Positions 1 to 6,879 are shown, counted from the first letter of the stretch. The stretch is DNA of 7,343 nt from Tannerellaceae bacterium (GCA_031276545.1 JAISMW010000066.1:1-7343), one strand, 5' to 3'. The notes: generated by a model not told the origin, from the sequence alone. Numbers and translations are program-made.

Positions 1-213
1 CAAAACATGAGAGAAAATCATAACGGTGGCCTGAATCAGGCTGTCGGAATCCGCTTTTGACTCATCCCCTGAATCTGTTATAGACTTGAATTATTGAATT
101 TTATCCCGAACTGAGGTTCCTAACATAATTTTCCGGTTTTTATGCGACAAAGTTACAATAAGCGGCTGAAAAATACCAAACTTTTTTACAACTATTTTAT
201 TGATATTCAATGA
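1..213 (-). other. Leftward leader region with no identifiable gene
   Basis: Read on the minus strand, this stretch lies downstream of a consensus promoter (148-180) and looks like a leader of roughly 120 nt. It contains two very short ORFs that stop quickly (11 and 9 codons, the second beginning MSQKRIPTA). An ATG at 21-19 opens a frame (MIFSHVL) that reaches the left edge without a stop. A 13-nt perfect palindrome (GCCTGAATCAGGC, 29-41) sits just before that ATG. On the plus strand, a frame entering from the left edge stops at 58-60. I do not recognise either product, and seven codons are too few to claim a gene. It may be a leader of a leftward gene outside the window. Confidence 0.3.
148..180 (-). 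promoter_or_regulatory. Bacteroidetes-type promoter reading leftward
   Basis: On the minus strand there is a TTTG (plus 177-180) followed, after 21 nt, by TAACTTTG (plus 148-155). Both match the Bacteroidetes housekeeping sigma consensus (-33 TTTG, -7 TAnnTTTG), with near-standard spacing. Transcription would start around 140 and run off the left end of the window, away from the thr operon. The match is seen directly; activity is inferred. Confidence 0.55.
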
Positions 214-492
214 AATGATTGCTTAATAAGGACTGACTATTTATGGTTTTGGTGTGATATGGCAATCGAAGCAAAGATTGAACCGTATAGAAAGTTTGTA
301 TCCATGATTAAATCTCACTGGAGTGGCATGGTTGCCTACTTTGACAAACATATAACAAACGGGCTACCGGAAGGTATCAACAGTAAAATACAACCGGCTA
401 AAAGAAGAACCGGAGGATACCGGAACGTAAGCAACTATATCAACATGATATACTTCCTTACAGCCAAACTCAAATTTGATTACCCACGCTAA
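214..492 (+). pseudogene. ISL3-family transposase, C-terminal remnant
   Basis: An open frame after the TGA at 211-213 encodes the last 92 or so residues of a DDE transposase of the ISL3 family. An ATG at 259 gives a 77-residue subset, but the resemblance already begins before it (a YLWFWCDMA segment), so that ATG is not a genuine start. Recognisable family features are the HW..MVAYFD segment, TNGLPEGINSKIQ (which carries the catalytic glutamate in this family), the basic AKRR..GYRN segment, and the ending YFLTAKLKFDYP. Full-length members are around 400 residues, so the catalytic aspartates and the DNA-binding N-terminus are missing. The fragment cannot transpose on its own. It is AT-rich compared with the downstream operon, consistent with foreign origin. 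The left junction cannot be placed exactly and may lie near 214-240. Confidence 0.75.
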
Positions 493-505
493 ACATTATA
501 GAGCC
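214..505 (+). mobile_element. Decayed 3' end of an ISL3-family insertion sequence
   Basis: The transposase remnant is followed, immediately after its stop, by a sequence ending ...CATTATAGAGCC at 505. ISL3-family elements characteristically begin with GGCTC and end with its reverse complement GAGCC, and in many of them the inverted repeat overlaps or abuts the transposase stop. I therefore place the right end of the element at about 505. No left inverted repeat is visible, because the 5' part of the element is deleted. Without it, neither the terminal repeat nor a target duplication can be confirmed within this window. Confidence 0.5.
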
Positions 506-600
506 GTTTTACTTTCATTTTCCTGTTTCATAACGCCGGTATAAAAAATAATGCGTAATATTGCGCTTACATTATAAACACAAATTATTCATTATGATTC

Positions 601-639
601 ATGCAGCGTTTGCATATTATACATGGGCTTTAACCATGT
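601..639 (+). other. Two small hairpins in the thr leader
   Basis: ATGCA/TGCAT (601-605 and 611-615, 5-nt loop) and ACATGG/CCATGT (621-626 and 634-639, 7-nt loop) are adjacent perfect inverted repeats upstream of thrA. They lie in or beside a weak promoter candidate (TTTG at 609-612, 18 nt, TAACCATG at 631-638). They could be operator-like sites or the start of a structured leader. Sequence symmetry is seen; a role is not demonstrated. Confidence 0.3.
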
Positions 640-729
640 CCATGCTCACCCCCTGGGGGGGCGGAACATCTATCGGGCAATAGCAATGGCCACGTCTTGC
701 GTTGCCACCTTTCTTTTCGGATATTTTCT
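609..729 (+). promoter_or_regulatory. Weak candidate promoters for the thr operon
   Basis: No perfect Bacteroidetes promoter is visible before thrA. Two imperfect candidates exist. The first is TTTG at 609-612 with TAACCATG at 631-638 (18-nt spacer; four of six fixed -7 positions match), giving a leader of about 110 nt. The second is GTTG at 701-704 with TATTTTCT at 722-729 (17-nt spacer; two of the last three -7 bases differ), giving a leader of about 20 nt. Only the first would place the attenuator-like hairpin at 676-706 inside the transcript. Confidence 0.25.
676..717 (+). promoter_or_regulatory. Attenuator-like hairpin and T-rich tract upstream of thrA
   Basis: GGCAA (676-680) pairs with TTGCC (702-706). 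Inside it GCAA (683-686) pairs with TTGC (697-700), separated by a small TA/G internal loop and leaving a 10-nt apical loop. The stem is followed within four bases by TTTCTTTT (710-717). This is the shape of a weak intrinsic terminator about 40 nt before the thrA start, which in an amino-acid operon suggests transcription attenuation. The stem is modest and partly interrupted, and no threonine-rich leader peptide accompanies it, so this remains a candidate. Confidence 0.3.
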
Positions 730-760
730 TTTTCACAAATACATAAAACATATACGATGA
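686..760 (+). CDS. Possible 24-residue leader peptide overlapping the thrA start
   Basis: An ATG at 686 opens a 24-codon frame (beginning MATSCVATFLF, ending KYIKHIR) whose TGA at 758-760 overlaps the thrA ATG at 757-759 as ATGA. The arrangement would allow translational coupling. The peptide has a hydrophobic aromatic middle and a basic end, with only two threonines and two isoleucines, so it lacks the codon runs of the enterobacterial thrL peptide. Its first codon lies within the attenuator-like stem at 676-706. It may be chance; only the exact ATGA overlap with the real start argues for it. Confidence 0.2.
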   Translation: MATSCVATFLFGYFLFHKYIKHIR

Positions 761-3198
761 AAGTATTAAAGTTCGGCGGAACGTCCGTAGGTTCCGTAGG
801 GAGTATTTTAAACGTAAAAAAAATTGTAGAGGCTGTCGACGGGCCTGTCGTAGTGATTGTCTCGGCTCTGGGAGGTATAACCGATAAGTTGATTGCGACC
901 TCCGCGCTGGCTTCCAAAGGAGATATAGCCTACGAGACGGAACTGTCCGGCATTGTGACCCGCCATCTGGAAATCATGGAAGGGGTCATCCCGCAGCCCT
1001 CCCTGCAGGCGGAGGTGAGGAAAGAGGTGATGAGTCTGCTCGACGAACTGTCCAACATATTGAGGGGGGTGTTCCTCATCAACGACCTTTCGGCCAAAAC
1101 CTCGGATACGATTGTGAGTTACGGCGAACGCATTTCCTCCCTTATCCTCTCGAATGTCATCCGGGACGCCTGTCTGTTCGATGCCCGCAAATTTATCAAG
1201 ACCGTCAAGCAGTTCGACAAGCACATCGTCGATTTCGAACAGACGAATCAGTTGATACGGCAGACATTCACGCCGCTACCCCGCGTGTCCGTGATTCCCG
1301 GTTTTATTTCTTCCAGCCGGCAAAACGGCGAAGTAACCAACCTGGGCCGGGGCGGTTCGGATTATACGGCGGCTATCCTGGCCACGGCGCTCGATGCTTC
1401 CGTGCTGGAGATATGGACGGATGTGGACGGTTTTATGACGGCCGACCCCCGCGTGATCAGTTCGGCCTATGTGATTGACCGTTTAACTTTTACCGAGGCT
1501 ATGGAGTTGTGCAACTTCGGAGCCAAGGTGATTTATCCGCCTACCATATATCCGGTCTACCATAAGAATATACCTATCCGCATCCGGAACACCTTCAATC
1601 CCGATGCACCGGGTACCTATATATCGAAAGAACGGACTCCCGATTCCGGCAAGTCGATGATTAAGGGTATCTCCTCCATCAACGATACCTGCCTTATCAC
1701 CGTACAGGGACTGGGCATGGTGGGTGTGATTGGCATCAATTACCGCATCTTCAAAACACTGGCGAAAAGCGGGATAAGCGTCTTCATGGTATCCCAGGCC
1801 AGCTCCGAGAACAATACGACGTTTGCCGTACGCAATGCCGACGCGGATTTGTCGGTCAAAGTCCTGAACGAAGAATTTGCGATGGAACGTGCGCAGGGAG
1901 AAATCAGCGAAATAACGGCAGAAAAGGAACTGGCCACCGTGGCTATCGTGGGCGAGAACATGAAACGCACGCCCGGTATCGCCGGCAAACTGTTCGGTAC
2001 GCTGGGACGTGCCGGTATCAGCGTGATTGCCTGCGCCCAGGGGGCTTCGGAGACGAACATCTCTTTCGTGATCAACCTGAGATACCTGCGCAAGGCGCTC
2101 AACTCAATACATGATTCGTTCTTTCTCTCGGAATACAAGGTGCTGAACCTCTTTATCGTGGGAGTGGGAACGGTAGGAGGCAAACTGCTGGAACAAATCC
2201 GTGTCCAGCAGTCGACGCTGATGGAGCAGAACAGCCTCAAACTGCGGGTCGTGGGAATCGCCAACTCGAAAAAGCTGCTTCTCTGCCGCGAAGGGCTGAA
2301 CCTGGATACCTGTATCCCGGAACTGAAGGAAAAGGGAGAACCCGGCTCTCCCCGCCATTTATGCGAAGAGATATTGAAGATGAACATCTTCAACTCCGTC
2401 TTTGTAGACTGTACGGCCAGTCCGGAGGTGGCCGGTATTTATGAAGAGCTGCTGAAAAACAGCATCTCGGTGGTCGCCGCCAATAAGGTGGCCGCTTCCT
2501 CCCTGTACGCCAATTATGTGAAGCTGAAGGAAACCGCCCGCCAGCGGGACATCAAATACCTCTTTGAAACCAACGTGGGCGCCGGCCTCCCGATTATCAA
2601 TACAATGAACGACCTGATAAACAGTGGCGACCATATCCTGCGCCTGGAAGCGGTGCTTTCCGGCAGCCTCAACTTTATCTTCAATACGCTGAGCGCCGAC
2701 ATCCCCTTCAGCCGGGCTATCCGGATGGCGAAAGACGCGCACTATGCCGAGCCGGACCCGCGCATCGACCTGAGCGGTAAGGATGTGATCCGGAAACTGG
2801 TCATCCTCGCCCGCGAAGCCGGCTATAAGGTCGAGCAGGAAGATGTGAAGATAAACCTCTTCATCCCCGAAAAGTATTTCGAAGGATCGCTCGATGATTT
2901 CTGGCGGCAGATAAACGAACTGGACGCCGAATTTGAAGCCATGCGCAAAAGGGTGGAAGCCGAAAAGAAGCGCATCCGTCTGGTAGCCCGGATGGAAAAG
3001 GGACACTGCGAGGTAGGACTCCAGGAAGTGGACAGGCTCCATCCCTTTTACGAGCTGGAAGGAAGCAACAACATCATCATGATTTCTACCGAACGGTACA
3101 ACGATTATCCCATGATTATTAAAGGCTACGGCGCCGGCGACGACGTAACGGCCGCCGGCGTGTTCGCCGACATTATTTCCATCGCCAACATACGTTGA
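757..3198 (+). CDS. thrA: Bifunctional aspartokinase / homoserine dehydrogenase (ThrA)
   Basis: This 813-residue cytoplasmic enzyme phosphorylates aspartate (first step of the aspartate family pathway) and reduces aspartate semialdehyde to homoserine with NAD(P)H. The aspartokinase domain (about 1-300) shows the N-terminal KFGGTSVGS (5-13), SYGERISS (121-128), NLGRGGSD (195-202) and TDVDG (221-225) motifs. Two ACT-like regulatory domains follow (about 305-460); in this family they mediate feedback inhibition by threonine. The homoserine dehydrogenase part has a Rossmann GVGTVG (469-474), ANKVA (575-579), ETNVGAG (604-610), SGSLNFIF (635-642) and AEPDPRIDLSGKD..RK (664-680), the last carrying the expected catalytic acidic residues and Lys680. 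Length matches the fused family (about 810-820). The ATG at 757 is chosen because it places KFGGTS at the usual distance from the N-terminus; an in-frame TTG at 697 would add 20 unrelated residues. First gene of the operon. Confidence 0.97.
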   Translation: MKVLKFGGTSVGSVGSILNVKKIVEAVDGPVVVIVSALGGITDKLIATSALASKGDIAYETELSGIVTRHLEIMEGVIPQPSLQAEVRKEVMSLLDELSNILRGVFLINDLSAKTSDTIVSYGERISSLILSNVIRDACLFDARKFIKTVKQFDKHIVDFEQTNQLIRQTFTPLPRVSVIPGFISSSRQNGEVTNLGRGGSDYTAAILATALDASVLEIWTDVDGFMTADPRVISSAYVIDRLTFTEAMELCNFGAKVIYPPTIYPVYHKNIPIRIRNTFNPDAPGTYISKERTPDSGKSMIKGISSINDTCLITVQGLGMVGVIGINYRIFKTLAKSGISVFMVSQASSENNTTFAVRNADADLSVKVLNEEFAMERAQGEISEITAEKELATVAIVGENMKRTPGIAGKLFGTLGRAGISVIACAQGASETNISFVINLRYLRKALNSIHDSFFLSEYKVLNLFIVGVGTVGGKLLEQIRVQQSTLMEQNSLKLRVVGIANSKKLLLCREGLNLDTCIPELKEKGEPGSPRHLCEEILKMNIFNSVFVDCTASPEVAGIYEELLKNSISVVAANKVAASSLYANYVKLKETARQRDIKYLFETNVGAGLPIINTMNDLINSGDHILRLEAVLSGSLNFIFNTLSADIPFSRAIRMAKDAHYAEPDPRIDLSGKDVIRKLVILAREAGYKVEQEDVKINLFIPEKYFEGSLDDFWRQINELDAEFEAMRKRVEAEKKRIRLVARMEKGHCEVGLQEVDRLHPFYELEGSNNIIMISTERYNDYPMIIKGYGAGDDVTAAGVFADIISIANIR

Positions 3199-3213
3199 TC
3201 AATAGCAGACAAA

Positions 3214-4440
3214 ATGAAAAGTATCATCATTCTGGGCGACGGCATGGCCGATGAGCCGATACCCGCCCTGGGAGGAAAAACACCGCTGCAGTACGCCCAC
3301 ACTCCCTATATGGATTTACTGGCGGAAAAGGGAGTGACCGGACGCCTGGACACGGTGCCCCGCGGGTTTCATCCGGGAAGCGAAGTGGCCAACCTCGCCA
3401 TCCTGGGCTACGACCTGCCCCGTGTATACCAGGGACGGGGCGTACTGGAAGCCGCCAGCATGGGCGTTGCCCTGCAGCCGGGCGAACTGGCCCTGCGCTG
3501 CAACCTGATCAGCATAGACGGCGACGTCATCAAAAATCATTCGTCGGGACATATCCCTACGGAAGAAGCCGCCGAACTGGTGCATTACCTCAACGCTACG
3601 CTGGGATCGGAGCAGGTACGCTTCCACACCGGCATATCCTACCGTCATCTGCTGGTGATCGGCGGAGGCGACAGGCGAATAGACTGCACGCCGCCGCACG
3701 ATGTCCCCCTAAAGGCTTTCCGCCCGCTCCTGGTCAAACCGCAGGTCGGGGAGGCTTCGGAAACGGCCGCCCTGCTGAACCGGCTTATCCTCCGGTCGCA
3801 GGAACTGCTGAAAGACCATCCGCTCAACCGGAAACGGACGGCCGAAGGGAAAGACCCCGCCAACAGCATCTGGCCATGGTCGCCCGGCTACCGTCCGGCC
3901 ATGCAAACCCTGCAGGAAATGTACGGCATCCGGAAGGGAGCCGTTATATCGGCAGTCGATCTCATCCGGGGAATCGGCGTATACGCCGGGCTGGAAGTCA
4001 TCCCCGTAGAAGGTGCAACCGGACTGTACGACACCAACTACGAAGGCAAGACAAAAGCCGCCCTGGAAGCGCTGAAGACAAACGACTTCGTCTATCTGCA
4101 CATCGAAGCCAGCGACGAAGCGGGGCACGAAGGGAATGTGGCGCTGAAGGTGCGCACCGTCGAATACCTCGACCACCGCGTGGTACGCCCCCTCTGCGAA
4201 GCCCTGTCGACCTGGAACGAGCCGGTTGCCGTCGGCATCCTGCCCGACCATCCCACGCCCTGCGCCCTGCGTACACATACCGCCACACCCGTCCCCTTCC
4301 TGATCTGCAAACCGGGACAAAAGCCGGATTCCGTCAGCCGGTATGACGAGTTCTCCGTAAAAAACGGTAAATTTGTCCTGTTGAAAGAAAATCAGTTCAT
4401 CAAAGAACTGATAGCCGGGACTGTTCAGCCGGACGTATAA
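3214..4440 (+). CDS. Proposed homoserine kinase of the cofactor-independent phosphoglycerate mutase family
   Basis: The 408-residue protein belongs to the alkaline-phosphatase superfamily, closest to archaeal-type cofactor-independent phosphoglycerate mutase (ApgM). Metal-site motifs are GDGMAD (8-13, Asp9), the nucleophile-region serine in PGSEVANL (Ser56), ASDEAGHEG (Asp301, His305), PDHPTP (Asp345, His346) and HTATPVP (His355). Other family segments are GYDLPRVYQGRGVLEAA (65-81), SIWPWSPG (218-225), ISAVDLIRGIG (245-255) and GATGLYDTNYEGK (267-279). A subgroup located in threonine operons is defined as proposed homoserine kinase (TIGR02535). Its position between thrA and thrC, with no GHMP-type thrB in the window, supports phosphorylation of homoserine. 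A glycolytic mutase role is the main alternative. Start is the ATG 15 nt after the thrA stop, so co-transcription is likely. No motif is missing. Confidence 0.9.
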   Translation: MKSIIILGDGMADEPIPALGGKTPLQYAHTPYMDLLAEKGVTGRLDTVPRGFHPGSEVANLAILGYDLPRVYQGRGVLEAASMGVALQPGELALRCNLISIDGDVIKNHSSGHIPTEEAAELVHYLNATLGSEQVRFHTGISYRHLLVIGGGDRRIDCTPPHDVPLKAFRPLLVKPQVGEASETAALLNRLILRSQELLKDHPLNRKRTAEGKDPANSIWPWSPGYRPAMQTLQEMYGIRKGAVISAVDLIRGIGVYAGLEVIPVEGATGLYDTNYEGKTKAALEALKTNDFVYLHIEASDEAGHEGNVALKVRTVEYLDHRVVRPLCEALSTWNEPVAVGILPDHPTPCALRTHTATPVPFLICKPGQKPDSVSRYDEFSVKNGKFVLLKENQFIKELIAGTVQPDV

Positions 4441-4469
4441 ACAGGATTCTAAACAACGAAACATAAGCT

Positions 4470-5783
4470 ATGAAGTATTACAGTACAAACAAAGAGGCGC
4501 CTTTGGCCTCGCTGAAAAGAGCCGTCATCAAAGGACTTGCAGGAGATAAGGGCTTGTATATGCCGGAAAACATAGACCTTCTGAAGGACTTTGTCATCGG
4601 AGAGATGAAAGAGATGAGTTTCCGGGAAATAGCCTGCGTGGTAGCCGGCGCCCTGTTCGGCGACGATGTAAACGGCGACACGCTCGAACAAATCATTGCC
4701 GACACGCTTCCCTTCGATACGCCCGCCGTCCACCTGCACGACCGTATCTACAGCCTCGAACTCTTCCACGGCCCCACCCTGGCCTTCAAGGACGTGGGCG
4801 CCCGCTTCATGGCGCGCCTGTTGGCCTATTTCATCGACAGGGAAGGCGTCCGGGACGTCAACGTGCTGGTGGCCACCTCCGGCGATACGGGAAGCGCCGT
4901 GGCAAACGGTTTCCTGGGCGTGGAAGGCATCCGGGTGTATGTGCTTTATCCCAAAGGAAAAGTAAGCCCCATCCAGGAATGTCAGTTCACCACCCTGGGG
5001 CAGAATATCACAGCCCTGGAGATAGACGGCACCTTCGACGACTGCCAGGCGCTCGTCAAAGCCGCCTTTATGGACGAAGAGATGAACGAACATTCAAAGC
5101 TGACCTCCGCCAACTCCATCAATATCGCACGCTTCCTCCCCCAGTCGTTCTATTATTTCCACGCGTATGCACAGCTCGACAGGATAGGGAAAGCCGACGG
5201 ACTGGTCATAAGCGTGCCCAGCGGCAACCTGGGCAACCTTACCGCCGGGCTTTTCGCCCACTGGATGGGGCTGCCCGTCAAACGCTTCATTGCGGCCAAC
5301 AACCGCAACGACGTATTCCTCGATTACCTGAAGACGGGCGTCTACACGCCGCGCCCCTCCGTCTCCACACTGGCCAACGCCATGGACGTGGGCAACCCCA
5401 GCAACTTTGCCCGCATCCTCGATTTGTTCAGCATCTACCCCGACCCCTACGCCGCCATCCGGAAGCGTATCGCAGGCTATCGCTATACCGACCGGGAGAT
5501 TGCCGCCACCATGCTCCGCGTGTACCGGCAGTACGGCTATATCCTTGACCCGCACGGAGCCTGCGGCTATCAGGCGCTGATAGACGATGCGCTCGCAGAA
5601 GGCGAGACCGGCCTCTTCCTCGAAACCGCCCATCCCGCCAAATTCAAGGACACGGTAGACCGTATACTGGGAACCGACATCGAAATCCCCGCCAGGCTCA
5701 AGGCTTTCATGGAAGGCGAAAAGCAAAGCATCCCCCTGGGCAAAGACTTTGCCGGCTTCAAAAACTATTTCCTCCACCGGTAA
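4470..5783 (+). CDS. thrC: Threonine synthase (ThrC)
   Basis: This 437-residue PLP enzyme converts O-phosphohomoserine to threonine and phosphate, the last step of the pathway. The N-terminal threonine synthase domain is present (STNKEAPLASLKRAVIKGLA, with DKGLYMPE at 26-33). The PLP lysine is Lys107 in FHGPTLAFKDVGARF, and VATSGDTGSAVA (134-145) and PSGNLGNLTAG (250-260) supply cofactor phosphate and substrate contacts. LTSANSINIARFLPQ (211-225) and NAMDVGNPSNF (303-313) are further family signatures. Length fits the fungal/Gram-negative type II class with its extended N-terminus. The ATG at 4470 lies 29 nt after the stop of the preceding gene, preceded by an A-rich stretch rather than a Shine-Dalgarno sequence. 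It is last in the operon and is followed by a hairpin. Confidence 0.97.
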   Translation: MKYYSTNKEAPLASLKRAVIKGLAGDKGLYMPENIDLLKDFVIGEMKEMSFREIACVVAGALFGDDVNGDTLEQIIADTLPFDTPAVHLHDRIYSLELFHGPTLAFKDVGARFMARLLAYFIDREGVRDVNVLVATSGDTGSAVANGFLGVEGIRVYVLYPKGKVSPIQECQFTTLGQNITALEIDGTFDDCQALVKAAFMDEEMNEHSKLTSANSINIARFLPQSFYYFHAYAQLDRIGKADGLVISVPSGNLGNLTAGLFAHWMGLPVKRFIAANNRNDVFLDYLKTGVYTPRPSVSTLANAMDVGNPSNFARILDLFSIYPDPYAAIRKRIAGYRYTDREIAATMLRVYRQYGYILDPHGACGYQALIDDALAEGETGLFLETAHPAKFKDTVDRILGTDIEIPARLKAFMEGEKQSIPLGKDFAGFKNYFLHR

Positions 5784-5807
5784 AACAGCGCACGCTGCAC
5801 GCTGTTT
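5783..5807 (+). terminator. Hairpin immediately after thrC
   Basis: AAACAGCG (5783-5790) and CGCTGTTT (5800-5807) form a perfect 8-bp inverted repeat with a 9-nt loop, starting at the last base of the thrC stop codon. Only three T bases close the stem and no longer U-tract follows, so it would be a weak intrinsic terminator. It may instead stabilise the 3' end of the operon message. The loop region contains a tandem CACGCTG/CACGCTG that also allows alternative pairing. Confidence 0.35.
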
Positions 5808-5820
5808 CCGGTTGAGAGTT

Positions 5821-5902
5821 CCGGTCAACGTGTCATTTTTACCTCGAATGAATTCAGGACCCGGATCAGCCTGTCATTCTTCACCTCAAACCGGTTCGAC
5901 AC
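5821..5902. repeat. Degenerate 40-bp direct repeat
   Basis: Two adjacent copies, 5821-5860 and about 5861-5902, each begin CCGG, share a block TGTCATTYTT(C)ACCTC (5831-5844 and 5872-5886), and end in GAC. They differ by several substitutions and small indels, roughly three quarters identical by eye. On the minus strand the copies encode similar strings in one open frame (NRFEVKNDRLIRVL then NSFEVKMTR, followed by a stop), which may be accidental or a remnant of coding sequence. No function is known to me. Confidence 0.5.
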
Positions 5903-5977
5903 AAAAAAACTTCCAAAAACCCGAAACTCAAGGCTTGCGACGAATCGCAACGCCCGGTTTCGGGTTTTTGGAAGTTT
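5903..5977. terminator. Bidirectional terminator with a 21-bp perfect stem
   Basis: Positions 5907-5927 are the exact reverse complement of 5957-5977. The 29-nt loop contains a second stem, TTGCGA/TCGCAA (5935-5940, 5945-5950), around a CGAA tetraloop. The structure sits between the 3' ends of the convergent thrC and AraC-family genes. For minus-strand transcripts the stem ends in seven U residues (A7 at 5903-5909), a good intrinsic terminator. On the plus strand the stem ends in only three U residues and is less convincing, although the stem length would still hinder read-through. Confidence 0.7.
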
Positions 5978-5997
5978 CCTCTCCCGAAAATTGTCCG

Positions 5998-6852
5998 CTA
6001 TGCGCGCTCGCGCTTCACCAGACGCGACTGCTGCCGGTATTCGGTAGCCGTAATGTTGGTCATATTTTTAAAGAAACGGCTGAACGAGGCGTGATCTTCA
6101 AAACCCAGCATAAGGGCTATCTCCTTCGACGACTTGGTGGTATAATACAGCAGCCGTTCCGCTTCGGCCACGATGCGGTTGTGGATCACCTTAATGGCCG
6201 ACGGCTGATGATAATAGGAAAGGATATTCGCCAGGGTTTTGGGCGACTTGTGGAGCATATCGGCATAATCCTGCACCTGTTTCTTTTCCCTGAAATGCTC
6301 GTCCACCAAGGCGTAGAACTTGCGCATGATTTCGAAACGCACGCAGCGCTGCGGAAGCACGCCGTGCTTGTTGCGTGCCAGACGGCAGCAAAGGATGATC
6401 GTTCGCTTGAGGATGATGCGGAGCATCTCGTCCTGCATCGAATCCTGTATGGCAAGCTCTTCGAGGAAGACATCCGTCAGGCGGTTGAGTTTGAAGGCAT
6501 CCTCCTCGCCGACGTGGAAACTGATCACATTCAGCGAACCGTTAAAGAGCAGTCCGTTGCAGAACACCTCGCTATCGTGGTCGATGATGTGGTAGAAGCG
6601 GTTGTTGAACAGCATAGTGCGGTACTGTCCGTTGACGGCGCCCAGCTTCAGGTGATGCAGGTACGAGAGTGACACAATCTCGCCGGCATGGAATGTCCGG
6701 TGTTCATGATTGATAATCAGTTCCACCTCTCCCTCCGTAATCCAGATGAATTTGTAAAGGGTTTTGTCGCGCAGCAATTCTACATCTTTCTCAAGCGTAT
6801 CACATAGAATCAGCTTGCTTTTCACTTTGGGGTTTTCGTAGACAAACTTCAT
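5998..6852 (-). CDS. AraC-family transcriptional regulator
   Basis: The 284-residue protein has an N-terminal ligand or dimerisation region (about 1-150, beginning MKFVYENPKVKSKL; no close ligand family recognised) and a C-terminal AraC-type DNA-binding domain (about 190-275). The latter contains a first helix-turn-helix around YADMLHKSPKTLANIL (196-211), the linker RIVAEAERLLYYT, and the highly typical second one, SSKEIALMLGFEDHASFSRFFK (241-262), followed by TATEYRQ. The tail is basic (VKRERA). There is no signal peptide or membrane segment. The ATG at 6852-6850 is preferred to a TTG 30 nt upstream, because that TTG lies inside the promoter -7 box. The gene is convergent with the thr operon and divergent from the repeat array and transposase start. 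Its target and effector cannot be told from the sequence. Confidence 0.92.
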   Translation of the reverse strand: MKFVYENPKVKSKLILCDTLEKDVELLRDKTLYKFIWITEGEVELIINHEHRTFHAGEIVSLSYLHHLKLGAVNGQYRTMLFNNRFYHIIDHDSEVFCNGLLFNGSLNVISFHVGEEDAFKLNRLTDVFLEELAIQDSMQDEMLRIILKRTIILCCRLARNKHGVLPQRCVRFEIMRKFYALVDEHFREKKQVQDYADMLHKSPKTLANILSYYHQPSAIKVIHNRIVAEAERLLYYTTKSSKEIALMLGFEDHASFSRFFKNMTNITATEYRQQSRLVKRERA

Positions 6853-6879
6853 GGTTGTAGCGTATTTATTTTTTGCCCT

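Noticed and set aside
1..60. Plus-strand frame entering from the left edge and ending in TGA at 58-60
   Set aside because: Only 19 codons are visible, with no recognisable motif, and a leftward promoter lies nearby, so it cannot be supported as the tail of a gene.
697..756. Upstream TTG start for thrA
   Set aside because: It would add 20 residues before the KFGGTS motif, which normally lies at the extreme N-terminus, so the ATG at 757 is the better start.
630..917. 95-codon minus-strand frame across the thr leader and thrA start
   Set aside because: It is antisense to the conserved thrA N-terminus and has no recognisable sequence features.
3876..4346. 156-codon plus-strand frame inside the homoserine kinase-like gene
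   Set aside because: Arginine- and proline-rich composition typical of an out-of-frame reading of GC-rich sequence.
3709..4464. 251-codon minus-strand frame opposite the homoserine kinase-like gene
   Set aside because: Antisense shadow of an intact conserved gene, without its own promoter or motifs.
5094..5828. Long minus-strand frame opposite thrC
   Set aside because: Mirror frame of a GC-rich coding region; thrC motifs are intact on the plus strand and the product looks like no known family.
5749..6672. 307-codon plus-strand frame across the thrC 3' end and the AraC-family gene
   Set aside because: It is antisense to a well-supported AraC-family regulator, overlaps thrC out of frame, crosses the terminator hairpin, and shows no domain.
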